This document shows positions 16,564 to 23,670 of a stretch of 64,000 bases of DNA, in pieces (the first letter of the stretch is position 1; every line of letters begins with the position of its first letter). The notes below the pieces were generated by a model. That model did no database searches and was not told the origin of the DNA. It worked only from the letters and a program-made list of their open reading frames with translations. Source of the DNA: Bdellovibrionales bacterium GWA1_52_35 (GTDB taxonomy: Bacteria; Bdellovibrionota; UBA1018); assembly GCA_001769805.1 (NCBI GenBank), contig MEPO01000032.1, positions 1-64,000 on the forward strand, in the 5' to 3' direction. The position numbers and the translations under genes are program-made.

Positions 16564-17696
16564 TGAGCACGATCCGGGGAGTGGTCCGCGTGTGAAGGTG
16601 CTCCGGCTGCTACGGCCTTGAGTCGAGATTCGGAATCAATGATGAAGTTGGCACTCGTGACGATCACGTCTCCGGCTTGAAGTCCGCTTTCGATGGCCAC
16701 CCAATCACCGACGCGGTGGCGTATCACGATCAGGCGGGGATCAATTTTTCCATTTTTTGTTTTCACGAAGACCCAGCTTTGAGTTCCGGAATCAAGAACG
16801 GCATCCGACGGAACGGCGATTTGCTCGCCCAGCGGTACCCGGATTGAAGTGTCGACATAAGTTTCGGGACGCAGGGTCAGCTTGGCCGCAGGTACGGTGA
16901 TTCTGACTTTGGCGGTGCGGGTCGCAGGGTTCAGGACGCGATCAACAGAAACGACAGTTCCCGAAAGGGGTTTTCCGGCCAGGAATGTCGCGGAAATCTG
17001 AGCGGTGAGGCCCGGCTTGATGAAAGGCAGATCCATCTCGAAAACTTCCGCATAGACCCAGACATTTTCGCCGGCACCCTGCAGAAGCAGGGATGGGCTT
17101 CCGGGTTCGGCTTTGCCCAGAGCCAAAATCTGTTTGTCGGAAAGACCTAAAATTTTAAGTCGGAGTTTGGCGGATTCGACCATGCGTTCGGCGGAATGAC
17201 GGACATCGGCGAGAGGTGATTCTTTCACGCGTGCGAGCTGTTTGAGGGCCTCTTGATATTCAGACTGCGCGGTATAGAGCTCCGGATCGAAAGCGACACG
17301 ACCGGGTGCCCTGATCTCGCGGAAGAGTTCCCGCTTTTCGACTAAACCTGTTTTCACTCCGATCAGCTGTTCACGTTCCAGATTGAGTCTGAAACCCGCG
17401 TGTCCGAGCGGAATCGTGGAACCCTGTTCCGCTGCCGAGCCGGACGTATGTTCCTGATGTTCAGCTTCGGATTCACTCAGGATCAGATCCATTCCACAGA
17501 TGGGGCAACGACCCGGTTCGTTTTGGCGGATCTGTGGATGCATCGGACAGACGTAAACGGGTTTTTGGACAGCGGCGGAAATAGCGGAAGGGGAAGGCGA
17601 TGCTTCAGGGTGAGGTGTCTGGTGATTGCGCGTGCAGCCACTCAGCTGGGCCGCTAGGAGCAAAGTAAGCAAGGTGAAGAGTGCAGCCAGTTTCAT
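16560..17696 (-). CDS. cusB: CusB-type periplasmic adaptor lipoprotein with metal-binding domain
   Basis: A 378-residue membrane fusion protein linking CusA to the outer-membrane channel. The N-terminus has a lipobox (LLLAAQLSGC, Cys21). Residues about 48-70 hold a heavy-metal-binding domain, YVCPMHP...CPICGMDL, found in CusB/SilB relatives. The barrel-sandwich and hairpin regions follow (YVYAEVFEMDLPFIKPG, then SVDRVLNPATRTAKVRI) and a C-terminal His-containing tail. It overlaps both neighbours by four bases, so the three subunits should be made together. The metal-binding domain may deliver Cu+ or Ag+ directly to CusA. Confidence 0.87.
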   Translation of the reverse strand: MKLAALFTLLTLLLAAQLSGCTRNHQTPHPEASPSPSAISAAVQKPVYVCPMHPQIRQNEPGRCPICGMDLILSESEAEHQEHTSGSAAEQGSTIPLGHAGFRLNLEREQLIGVKTGLVEKRELFREIRAPGRVAFDPELYTAQSEYQEALKQLARVKESPLADVRHSAERMVESAKLRLKILGLSDKQILALGKAEPGSPSLLLQGAGENVWVYAEVFEMDLPFIKPGLTAQISATFLAGKPLSGTVVSVDRVLNPATRTAKVRITVPAAKLTLRPETYVDTSIRVPLGEQIAVPSDAVLDSGTQSWVFVKTKNGKIDPRLIVIRHRVGDWVAIESGLQAGDVIVTSANFIIDSESRLKAVAAGAPSHADHSPDRAQ

Positions 17697-18931
17697 AGAA
17701 TCTCCTTGGGAAAGGGCAGATCACTTTTCGAACTGTTGGTAACGGCTTCGAGTTCGGCGACCGTCTCGGCGAAATCCAGCAAAGTCCTGTAGTAGCCGAT
17801 TCGCACGCCGTAGAGTGCCCGTTGGCTGTCCAGAAGTTCCATCAATCCCACCTTGCCCGCCCGGTAAGCACCTTGGGAGGAATTGAACGTGGAAGTCGCT
17901 TGGGGAATCAACGAGGTCTGATCAATTTTCAGGAGAGTATTCTGCGCTTCAGCCCGGGCCGAAAGTGTCTGGACGCGGGCTTTGAGCTCGAGTTGCGCCT
18001 GGAGCTGCAGCTGTTCAGCATTTTGTCGGCGGGCCAAAGCACTTGAGGTTAAGCTCGTCTGTTGTAAAGGGAACCAGAGGGGAATAGAGGCTTCCACCCG
18101 AAAGCGTGACTCAGCGGTACTCGCCGCGCCGAACTGCTGCTGATACATGACCCGGAAATCAGGCAACCAGCTCATCCGGGCAAGATGTTGTTCGGCATTC
18201 ATTTCCTGGGTGAACGCGGCTGCACGCAGCAGACTGGGAGAATTCTGTACTGAAGAAAGGAATTTTGCATTCTTGTCGACAGCATTCAGTTTGGGGGGGG
18301 AGAGCTCCTCAGAGGGAATTATCAGCGGGGGCTCATCCGAAACGTCAGAACCCAGTAGTGAGGCAAGCTCGGCCCTTGCGGCGGCGCGTTCCTGGCTGTT
18401 CATGATGATTTCGGCATTGGCGCGGGTTTCTTCTACGTGCGCTTTCATTTCATCCTGTTGAGTTACGGCGCCGGTGGCACGCCGGGCCTCCGCATTTCGC
18501 GCGATTTCGCGAGTGGTGTTCAGTTGGGCTTGCAAGAGCGAGTGAATGCGATCTAACGAAAACACCCGGAAGTAGGCGGCAATCAGACGTTTCCGGATCT
18601 CCAGCTGCTGAGAACGGAGTTCTGCCCGGGAGCCGGCCGCCCGGTGCTTTTGCGCGGCGCCCATTGCGAGATACTTGGTTGGAAACTGAATGTCCTGCGA
18701 AACCATCCACATATTCATGCCGAAGTCGCGCTCATAGCCGACCATCGGGTCGGAGAGGAAATACTGGGAGCGGGTCTTCTCGTGCTCCGCTTCAGCCATA
18801 AAAGTCGAAGCGGCAATCTCATGATTCGCGCTCAGGGCGATTTCCAGCGCGGTCGAAAGCGAGGTCTCCGCCGCGGAAACAGGGGCAATGATAAAAATCG
18901 CAGCAGAAAGTATAAAGAGGGCAGCGTTCAT
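17693..18931 (-). CDS. cusC: TolC-family outer-membrane channel of the Cus system
   Basis: About 412 residues from ATG 18931 (an in-frame TTG at 18940 is less likely). A signal peptide (MNAALFILSAAIFIIAPVSA-AE) precedes two long helical repeats rich in Ala, Glu, Gln and Arg, the outer-membrane efflux protein fold; SLDRIHSLLQAQLNTTREIARN and AYRAGKVGLMELLDSQRAL are characteristic. It is the first gene of cusCBA and overlaps cusB by four bases. The LOG-family gene ends 55 bases upstream on the same strand, so a shared transcript is possible. Confidence 0.85.
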   Translation of the reverse strand: MNAALFILSAAIFIIAPVSAAETSLSTALEIALSANHEIAASTFMAEAEHEKTRSQYFLSDPMVGYERDFGMNMWMVSQDIQFPTKYLAMGAAQKHRAAGSRAELRSQQLEIRKRLIAAYFRVFSLDRIHSLLQAQLNTTREIARNAEARRATGAVTQQDEMKAHVEETRANAEIIMNSQERAAARAELASLLGSDVSDEPPLIIPSEELSPPKLNAVDKNAKFLSSVQNSPSLLRAAAFTQEMNAEQHLARMSWLPDFRVMYQQQFGAASTAESRFRVEASIPLWFPLQQTSLTSSALARRQNAEQLQLQAQLELKARVQTLSARAEAQNTLLKIDQTSLIPQATSTFNSSQGAYRAGKVGLMELLDSQRALYGVRIGYYRTLLDFAETVAELEAVTNSSKSDLPFPKEIL

Positions 18932-18986
18932 GCGGAACAAATATCATGTGCTGCGAGGTCCTGCGAGAAATTTACAGCAGGAGGTC

Positions 18987-19685
18987 TTACTGCGTTTTGT
19001 CGCTATTTTCGGCCCTTCTTGTCTTGCCCTTCGTACTTTTAACAAGCCGCAAAATTTCCGTGGAAGTATCTGCAAAATGCACGAAAGAAATATCTTCCTT
19101 TCTCAGTGCGCCACTCGCGATCACCGTGTCGTCGAGCCAGGTGAACAGGTCTTTCCAATAATCCGTACAGGCCAGTATCACCGGGAATTCGTGCACTTTC
19201 CCGGCTTGAATCAAAGTGATTGTCTCCGACAGCTCATCCAGTGTTCCGGTTCCTCCGGGCAGAATCACAAAAGCCGAGGAGTATTTGAGCAGCATCATTT
19301 TGCGGATGAAAAACGAATTGAAGGTGAACGCCTGATCCAGCCAGGCGTTGGGTTGCTGTTCGTAAGGAAGAACGATATTGCACCCGATGCTCAGTCCGTG
19401 TCCGGATTTCGCTCCGCGATTGGCGGCTTCCATTAATCCCGGGCCGCCGCCCGTAATTGTGGCAAAACCTTCGCGGGCGAGAGCGGCGCCGATTTCCGAG
19501 GCAAACTCCGCATAACGGTGGGACTGGGGAAAGCGAGCAGAGCCAAAGACTGTCACCGCAGGACCGATGCGGCGGAACATCCAGAAACCTCGGATGAACT
19601 CCCAGCAAATCGGCAGCAGACGAAGCACTTCCAAAAAAAAGTTATAATGACCGGCAAGAAATCGGGTCTCAGTACGTTTATTCAT
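18987..19685 (-). CDS. LOG-family nucleotide-binding protein
   Basis: 232 residues from ATG 19685 (an in-frame TTG at 19724 would extend it). The two family signatures are present: GGGPGLMEAANRGA at about 79-92 and PGGTGTLDE at about 143-151, which form the AMP-binding and catalytic loop of cytokinin riboside 5'-monophosphate phosphoribohydrolases. Bacterial members probably cleave nucleoside monophosphates or bind nucleotides; the true substrate is not known. It diverges from the radical SAM gene with 67 bases between. Proximity to cusCBA may be incidental. Confidence 0.85.
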   Translation of the reverse strand: MNKRTETRFLAGHYNFFLEVLRLLPICWEFIRGFWMFRRIGPAVTVFGSARFPQSHRYAEFASEIGAALAREGFATITGGGPGLMEAANRGAKSGHGLSIGCNIVLPYEQQPNAWLDQAFTFNSFFIRKMMLLKYSSAFVILPGGTGTLDELSETITLIQAGKVHEFPVILACTDYWKDLFTWLDDTVIASGALRKEDISFVHFADTSTEILRLVKSTKGKTRRAENSDKTQ

Positions 19686-19752
19686 TTCATTAAAACCGCA
19701 GCGAAAATCTAGTGAAATAGACAAGTTTCGTCAACAATGATAAACGCGTCAT

Positions 19753-21642
19753 ATGCGAATCCTTCTGCTGACTCCGCCCATGACGCAGCTGAATACCCCT
19801 TATCCTGCGACCGCTTTTCTGAGTGGCTTCCTGCGGGAGCGGGGGCATGAGGTTGTCCAGGCGGATCTCGCGCTGGAACTCGCATTGAAAATCTTTTCTG
19901 CCGAAGGGTTGCGGCGCATTGCCGAAGAACTGAAAGGTGGACGAGGTTCGGTCGTCCGGGCTTTTTTGCGGGAAAAGCAGACTTACGTTCGCGTCATCGA
20001 TCCGGTATTGCGCTTTCTGCAAGGGAAAGATCCTTCGCTGGCCTATCAGATCATCAACGGGCGTTTTCTGCCCGAAGGGCGCCGGCTTGCGGCGCTCCAG
20101 CAAGAGTCTCTGACCTGGGCTTTGGGTAGCCAGTCGGTACAGGATCTGGCGAAGCATCTGGCCAGCCTTTTTCTCGATGAAATCGCTGATGTGATTCGGG
20201 CTGGAGTGGATAACCGGTTTGGGCTTGCGAAGTATGGGGAGAAGCTTGCAGAAAGCACGGCTTCTTTTGAACCGCTTCACAAGGAATTGCAGAAGGCTGC
20301 AAAAGCGAAGGGAACTCTGATCGATGAGTTCCTGGAAGAGCTCGTGTTGGCGAGCGTCAAAACCTTTCACCCGGAGTGGGTCGGGGTGACGGCGCCTTTC
20401 ACCGGTAATGCCTACGGAGCGTTCCGGGTGGCGCAGATCCTTAAAAAATTTGATCCCTCGCTGAAGATGATTTTGGGTGGCGGGTATGTGAACACGGAGC
20501 TCAGGGACTTATCGGAGCCAAGGGTCTTTGATTATTTTGATTATGTCACGCTCGATGACGGTGAGTTGCCGTTCCTGCAAATTGTTGACGCGAATTCCGG
20601 ATCGGTAAACTCCGGCCTTTTGCGTACCTATGTCCGTGAAGGTGGCAAGGTCAGATTCATTCCTGGAAAGGAAGCGGAGCGCCTGAAGAGTGAGGCACTG
20701 CCCGCGCCGAGTTACCGGGGCTTGAAGCTGGATTCCTATCTTTCATTTGTGGAAGTACTCAATCCCATGCATCGGCTCTGGTCTGACGGCCGTTGGAACA
20801 AGCTGATGCTGGCCCACGGCTGCTATTGGAAGAAATGCGCGTTCTGTGACACTTCGCTGGATTATATTTCCCGGTACGAGCCCAGTGCGGCCCGACAGGT
20901 CGTGGACCGGATGGAAACGCTCATCGCCGAAACGGGACAGACCGGTTTTCATTTTGTGGATGAAGCAGCACCGCCGGCACTATTGAAGGCCATCGCGCGG
21001 GAAATTTTGCACCGCAAACTCGTGGTGACCTGGTGGGGGAATATCCGGTTTGAAAAAGCCTTCACTCCGGAACTGGCCTCCCTTCTGGCCCGCTCCGGTT
21101 GCGTGGCGGTGAGTGGAGGGCTGGAAGCGGCATCGGACCGGCTCCTGAAGCTCATGAGAAAAGGTGTGACCGTGGAACAGGTGGCTCAGGTTACCCACGG
21201 TTTTGCGAGTGCCGGCATCATGGTTCATGCTTACCTGATCTATGGTTTCCCCTCGCAGACTGTTCAGGAGACGATCGATTCACTTGAAAGAGTGCGCCAG
21301 TTGTTTGAAGTGGGATGTCTGCATTCTGCTTTCTGGCATCAGTTCTCGGCAACAGTTCACAGTCCCATCGGACGGAATCCCGCGGAGTATGGAATTCGTA
21401 TCCAGGCAGAGGTCTTAAAAACGCGAGCTGTATTTGCCAGGAACGATCTCAAGTTCACGGACCTCAAGGGCTGCACTCCCAAGCAGAAGCAAGTCCTCGG
21501 TAAAGGACTGGAAAAGGCCGTTTTCAATTACATGCATGGCGCCGGATTTGATTTGCCCCTGAATATCTGGTTTCAAGGGAAAGTTCCGAAGACCACTCTT
21601 TCCGGATCTGAGATCCGGGGGGTGCTTTCTATTTCCACTTGA
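19753..21642 (+). CDS. B12-binding-type radical SAM enzyme with an unusual cluster motif
   Basis: 629 residues. The N-terminus MRILLLTPPM and the strand MILGGGYVNTEL with VTLDDGELPF are typical of cobalamin-binding-domain radical SAM proteins, although the N-terminal domain is long (about 330 residues) and the usual DxHxxG cobalamin motif is not evident. The iron-sulfur motif is HGCYWKKCAFCD: Cys357, Cys362 and Cys365, spacing CX4CX2C rather than CX3CX2C. Later segments VSGGLEAASDRLLKLMRKG and YLIYGFPSQTVQET fit the SAM-binding barrel. Substrate unknown. The next gene begins 19 bases on, so co-transcription with the PilZ protein is likely. Confidence 0.82.
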   Translation: MRILLLTPPMTQLNTPYPATAFLSGFLRERGHEVVQADLALELALKIFSAEGLRRIAEELKGGRGSVVRAFLREKQTYVRVIDPVLRFLQGKDPSLAYQIINGRFLPEGRRLAALQQESLTWALGSQSVQDLAKHLASLFLDEIADVIRAGVDNRFGLAKYGEKLAESTASFEPLHKELQKAAKAKGTLIDEFLEELVLASVKTFHPEWVGVTAPFTGNAYGAFRVAQILKKFDPSLKMILGGGYVNTELRDLSEPRVFDYFDYVTLDDGELPFLQIVDANSGSVNSGLLRTYVREGGKVRFIPGKEAERLKSEALPAPSYRGLKLDSYLSFVEVLNPMHRLWSDGRWNKLMLAHGCYWKKCAFCDTSLDYISRYEPSAARQVVDRMETLIAETGQTGFHFVDEAAPPALLKAIAREILHRKLVVTWWGNIRFEKAFTPELASLLARSGCVAVSGGLEAASDRLLKLMRKGVTVEQVAQVTHGFASAGIMVHAYLIYGFPSQTVQETIDSLERVRQLFEVGCLHSAFWHQFSATVHSPIGRNPAEYGIRIQAEVLKTRAVFARNDLKFTDLKGCTPKQKQVLGKGLEKAVFNYMHGAGFDLPLNIWFQGKVPKTTLSGSEIRGVLSIST

Positions 21643-21661
21643 GTGGGATAAAATCCTCGGA

Positions 21662-23389
21662 ATGGCTGAAAATCCAAGAATTCTGATTATTGTCCAGCAG
21701 GAGCGCGATCCGGTGCTGGAAGAGCTGAGCTTATTGCTGAAAGTCGGCACTGCAACGGGTATTCAGGTGATTCGCTGCAACTCACTGGCCGAGGCACCGC
21801 TTAAGATTGATGAAGTTCGGCGTGCTGTCCTGCTTTCCGTGATCTCCACCCCAGAGCAGCTTCGCGAACAGCTCGGGTTCACTCATGCCATCCGCCCTTA
21901 TATCGAGGACGGAAACGTCGTTTTGATGGCCCTGAACCGGCTGACTCATCCGGATGTTCCCAAGGTCCTCAAGCGGATGGGTTACGCCGACGTCATTTCT
22001 TACACGGCGATTCGTGCTGCAGGCCTGAAATCCCGGCTTTTCGTTCTGTTCTCGGAATTCGAGCATCCTGAAGTTTTTTCTTTTGATCCCTTCGGAAGAG
22101 CGCCGGTCTGGGGACCTGTTCTGGACGTGGAACCCGAATGCGAATTCATTGAGCCGCTCACAATTTCTGAAGACTGCTGGTTGCTCCGGCACCCGGATGA
22201 TGTCCGGATTGTGCGCAGCCATTGGGTCATCAAATTAGTGGGGCCGGGGCCGGTGGTGGGCAAATGGGCCCGGATGGAAGCTTCGTCGCAGAAATCCGAG
22301 GAGCATTCGGTCTGGCAGTGGCAGCCCAGAAATGCCCAGGGGGAGCTTCTCGCTGGCGAAAAAGGTTCTTGGGTCTTCTGGGGGAAAAGACCACAGTTCG
22401 AAGACCTGAGCTGGGTTTTTGTCAGCCGCAGTCCCAGGCTTACTTTTTACAAAGACAAAATGGCTGCGGGCGATTTTTTTGCGCTCGGGTCGGATCGAAG
22501 GCTCCACATTGCCAAGAATTCTGAAGTCGCCCTGGTCAAATGGCCGGCCATCCAAGCTTCGGTGCTCGGCGATCAGAAAGCCGCGGGTTCCAGGCAGCGG
22601 GCCAAAGTGGATCATCTTTCGCATTTTGTTCTCTTGAACCAGATTCAGAATACGCTGGCTCCCAAAAAAGACCTGTTCAGCCGGGCAGAAGCGCCCCAGA
22701 GCCGGCTGAATTTGCTGCGGGAACTGCAAGGGCTCAATGCAAAGGCCCAGTTGTGGACGCCTCAGCAGAAAATCCGCTTCAATTCGCGACTTCTCGAGAG
22801 TAATCCAGAGAGGAACCTACTCCGGCTCTCGCTGCCCAAAGGCAGGGAATCCGAGAAATTGCTCAAGGAGTATGCCGCGGATCCCACGCTGAAAATTTTC
22901 GTGAATATCAGTCTGGTCCGGGGAGGAGTGTTTTTTCTCGGAGAGATTTCGGAGATTCTGAAACCGCAGGACGAAATCCAGGTGCGGGTTCCAGATTCAT
23001 TCTATGAAGTTCAGCGACGACAGTATTTCCGGCTCGAGCCAATCAGGGAAAATCCCTTTTATGTATCGATGGGCAATCGATCCTTGAAAATTGAAACTCT
23101 CAGCGCAGGCGGAATCAGTCTGGTTTCAGATGCGAAGGATCTTGAACTCTTTGCACCAGGGGCTGTGATTGAGAAGATCCGGTTTCAGATCAATGGCCGC
23201 AAAATCCAGTGTGAGGCTGAGGTCCGGTGGTCGAAGATTCTCGAAACTGTCCCTGTGGAGACGAGTCTGATAGTTGGAATTCAATTCAAAGGCCTTAAAT
23301 CCGCCGACCAGCAGCGACTGAATCTTTTTGTTCTGGAAGCCCGGTTTGATTACCTCAAGAACCTCGTGGCGCCAGCACTGAGCGATTGA
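21662..23389 (+). CDS. Pseudo-receiver and PilZ-domain protein (c-di-GMP effector candidate)
   Basis: 575 residues. The first 130 residues alternate strands and helices like a receiver domain (ILIIVQQERDP... VVLMALNRLTHPDV) but lack a clear phospho-Asp, so it is probably a pseudo-receiver. The middle is unrecognised. The last 130 residues are a PilZ domain: the RxxxR site appears as RRQYFRLEP at about residues 448-456, and the second motif reads TLSAGGISL where D/N-x-S-x-x-G is usual, so its first position is changed. c-di-GMP binding is expected but may be weakened. It lies 19 bases after the radical SAM gene and meets the small gene 23392-23640 head-on. Confidence 0.72.
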   Translation: MAENPRILIIVQQERDPVLEELSLLLKVGTATGIQVIRCNSLAEAPLKIDEVRRAVLLSVISTPEQLREQLGFTHAIRPYIEDGNVVLMALNRLTHPDVPKVLKRMGYADVISYTAIRAAGLKSRLFVLFSEFEHPEVFSFDPFGRAPVWGPVLDVEPECEFIEPLTISEDCWLLRHPDDVRIVRSHWVIKLVGPGPVVGKWARMEASSQKSEEHSVWQWQPRNAQGELLAGEKGSWVFWGKRPQFEDLSWVFVSRSPRLTFYKDKMAAGDFFALGSDRRLHIAKNSEVALVKWPAIQASVLGDQKAAGSRQRAKVDHLSHFVLLNQIQNTLAPKKDLFSRAEAPQSRLNLLRELQGLNAKAQLWTPQQKIRFNSRLLESNPERNLLRLSLPKGRESEKLLKEYAADPTLKIFVNISLVRGGVFFLGEISEILKPQDEIQVRVPDSFYEVQRRQYFRLEPIRENPFYVSMGNRSLKIETLSAGGISLVSDAKDLELFAPGAVIEKIRFQINGRKIQCEAEVRWSKILETVPVETSLIVGIQFKGLKSADQQRLNLFVLEARFDYLKNLVAPALSD

Positions 23390-23391
23390 AC

Positions 23392-23640
23392 TCAGTCTCC
23401 GCTTTTGGAGTTCTTCGGCTTTTTGAGAATTGTCTGACGGCGGGCGGCCACGTTCTTGGTCCGGTGCTCATTCAGAATATCATCGATGGCGCGAAGCTCA
23501 TCTTCCAGCTCCCAACGCGCCAACAGAATTGCAGCCATTTCTTCGTGGGTATCAGGAGCTTTCATGGTTTCGTGCACCCGAAGCTTGTGACGGATGCCCA
23601 GAGAGCGTTGAATCAACTCCAGCTTCTGATCACGTTCCAT
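23392..23640 (-). CDS. Small helical protein, unknown
   Basis: 82 residues from ATG 23640, chosen because GAAAGAAG precedes it; an in-frame GTG at 23664 has no better site. The sequence is highly charged and helical (MERDQKLELIQRSLGIRHKLR ... ARWELEDELRAIDDILNEHR) and ends in a basic tail (KKPKNSKSGD). No cysteines or membrane segments. Its start is 30 bases after the... upstream region of the acnA stop at 23671, so it may be the last gene of the acnA transcript. I do not recognise the family; a small nucleic-acid or protein-binding coiled coil is possible. Confidence 0.55.
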   Translation of the reverse strand: MERDQKLELIQRSLGIRHKLRVHETMKAPDTHEEMAAILLARWELEDELRAIDDILNEHRTKNVAARRQTILKKPKNSKSGD

Positions 23641-23670
23641 AAAACTTCTTTCTCGGGCTCCCACGCGGGG

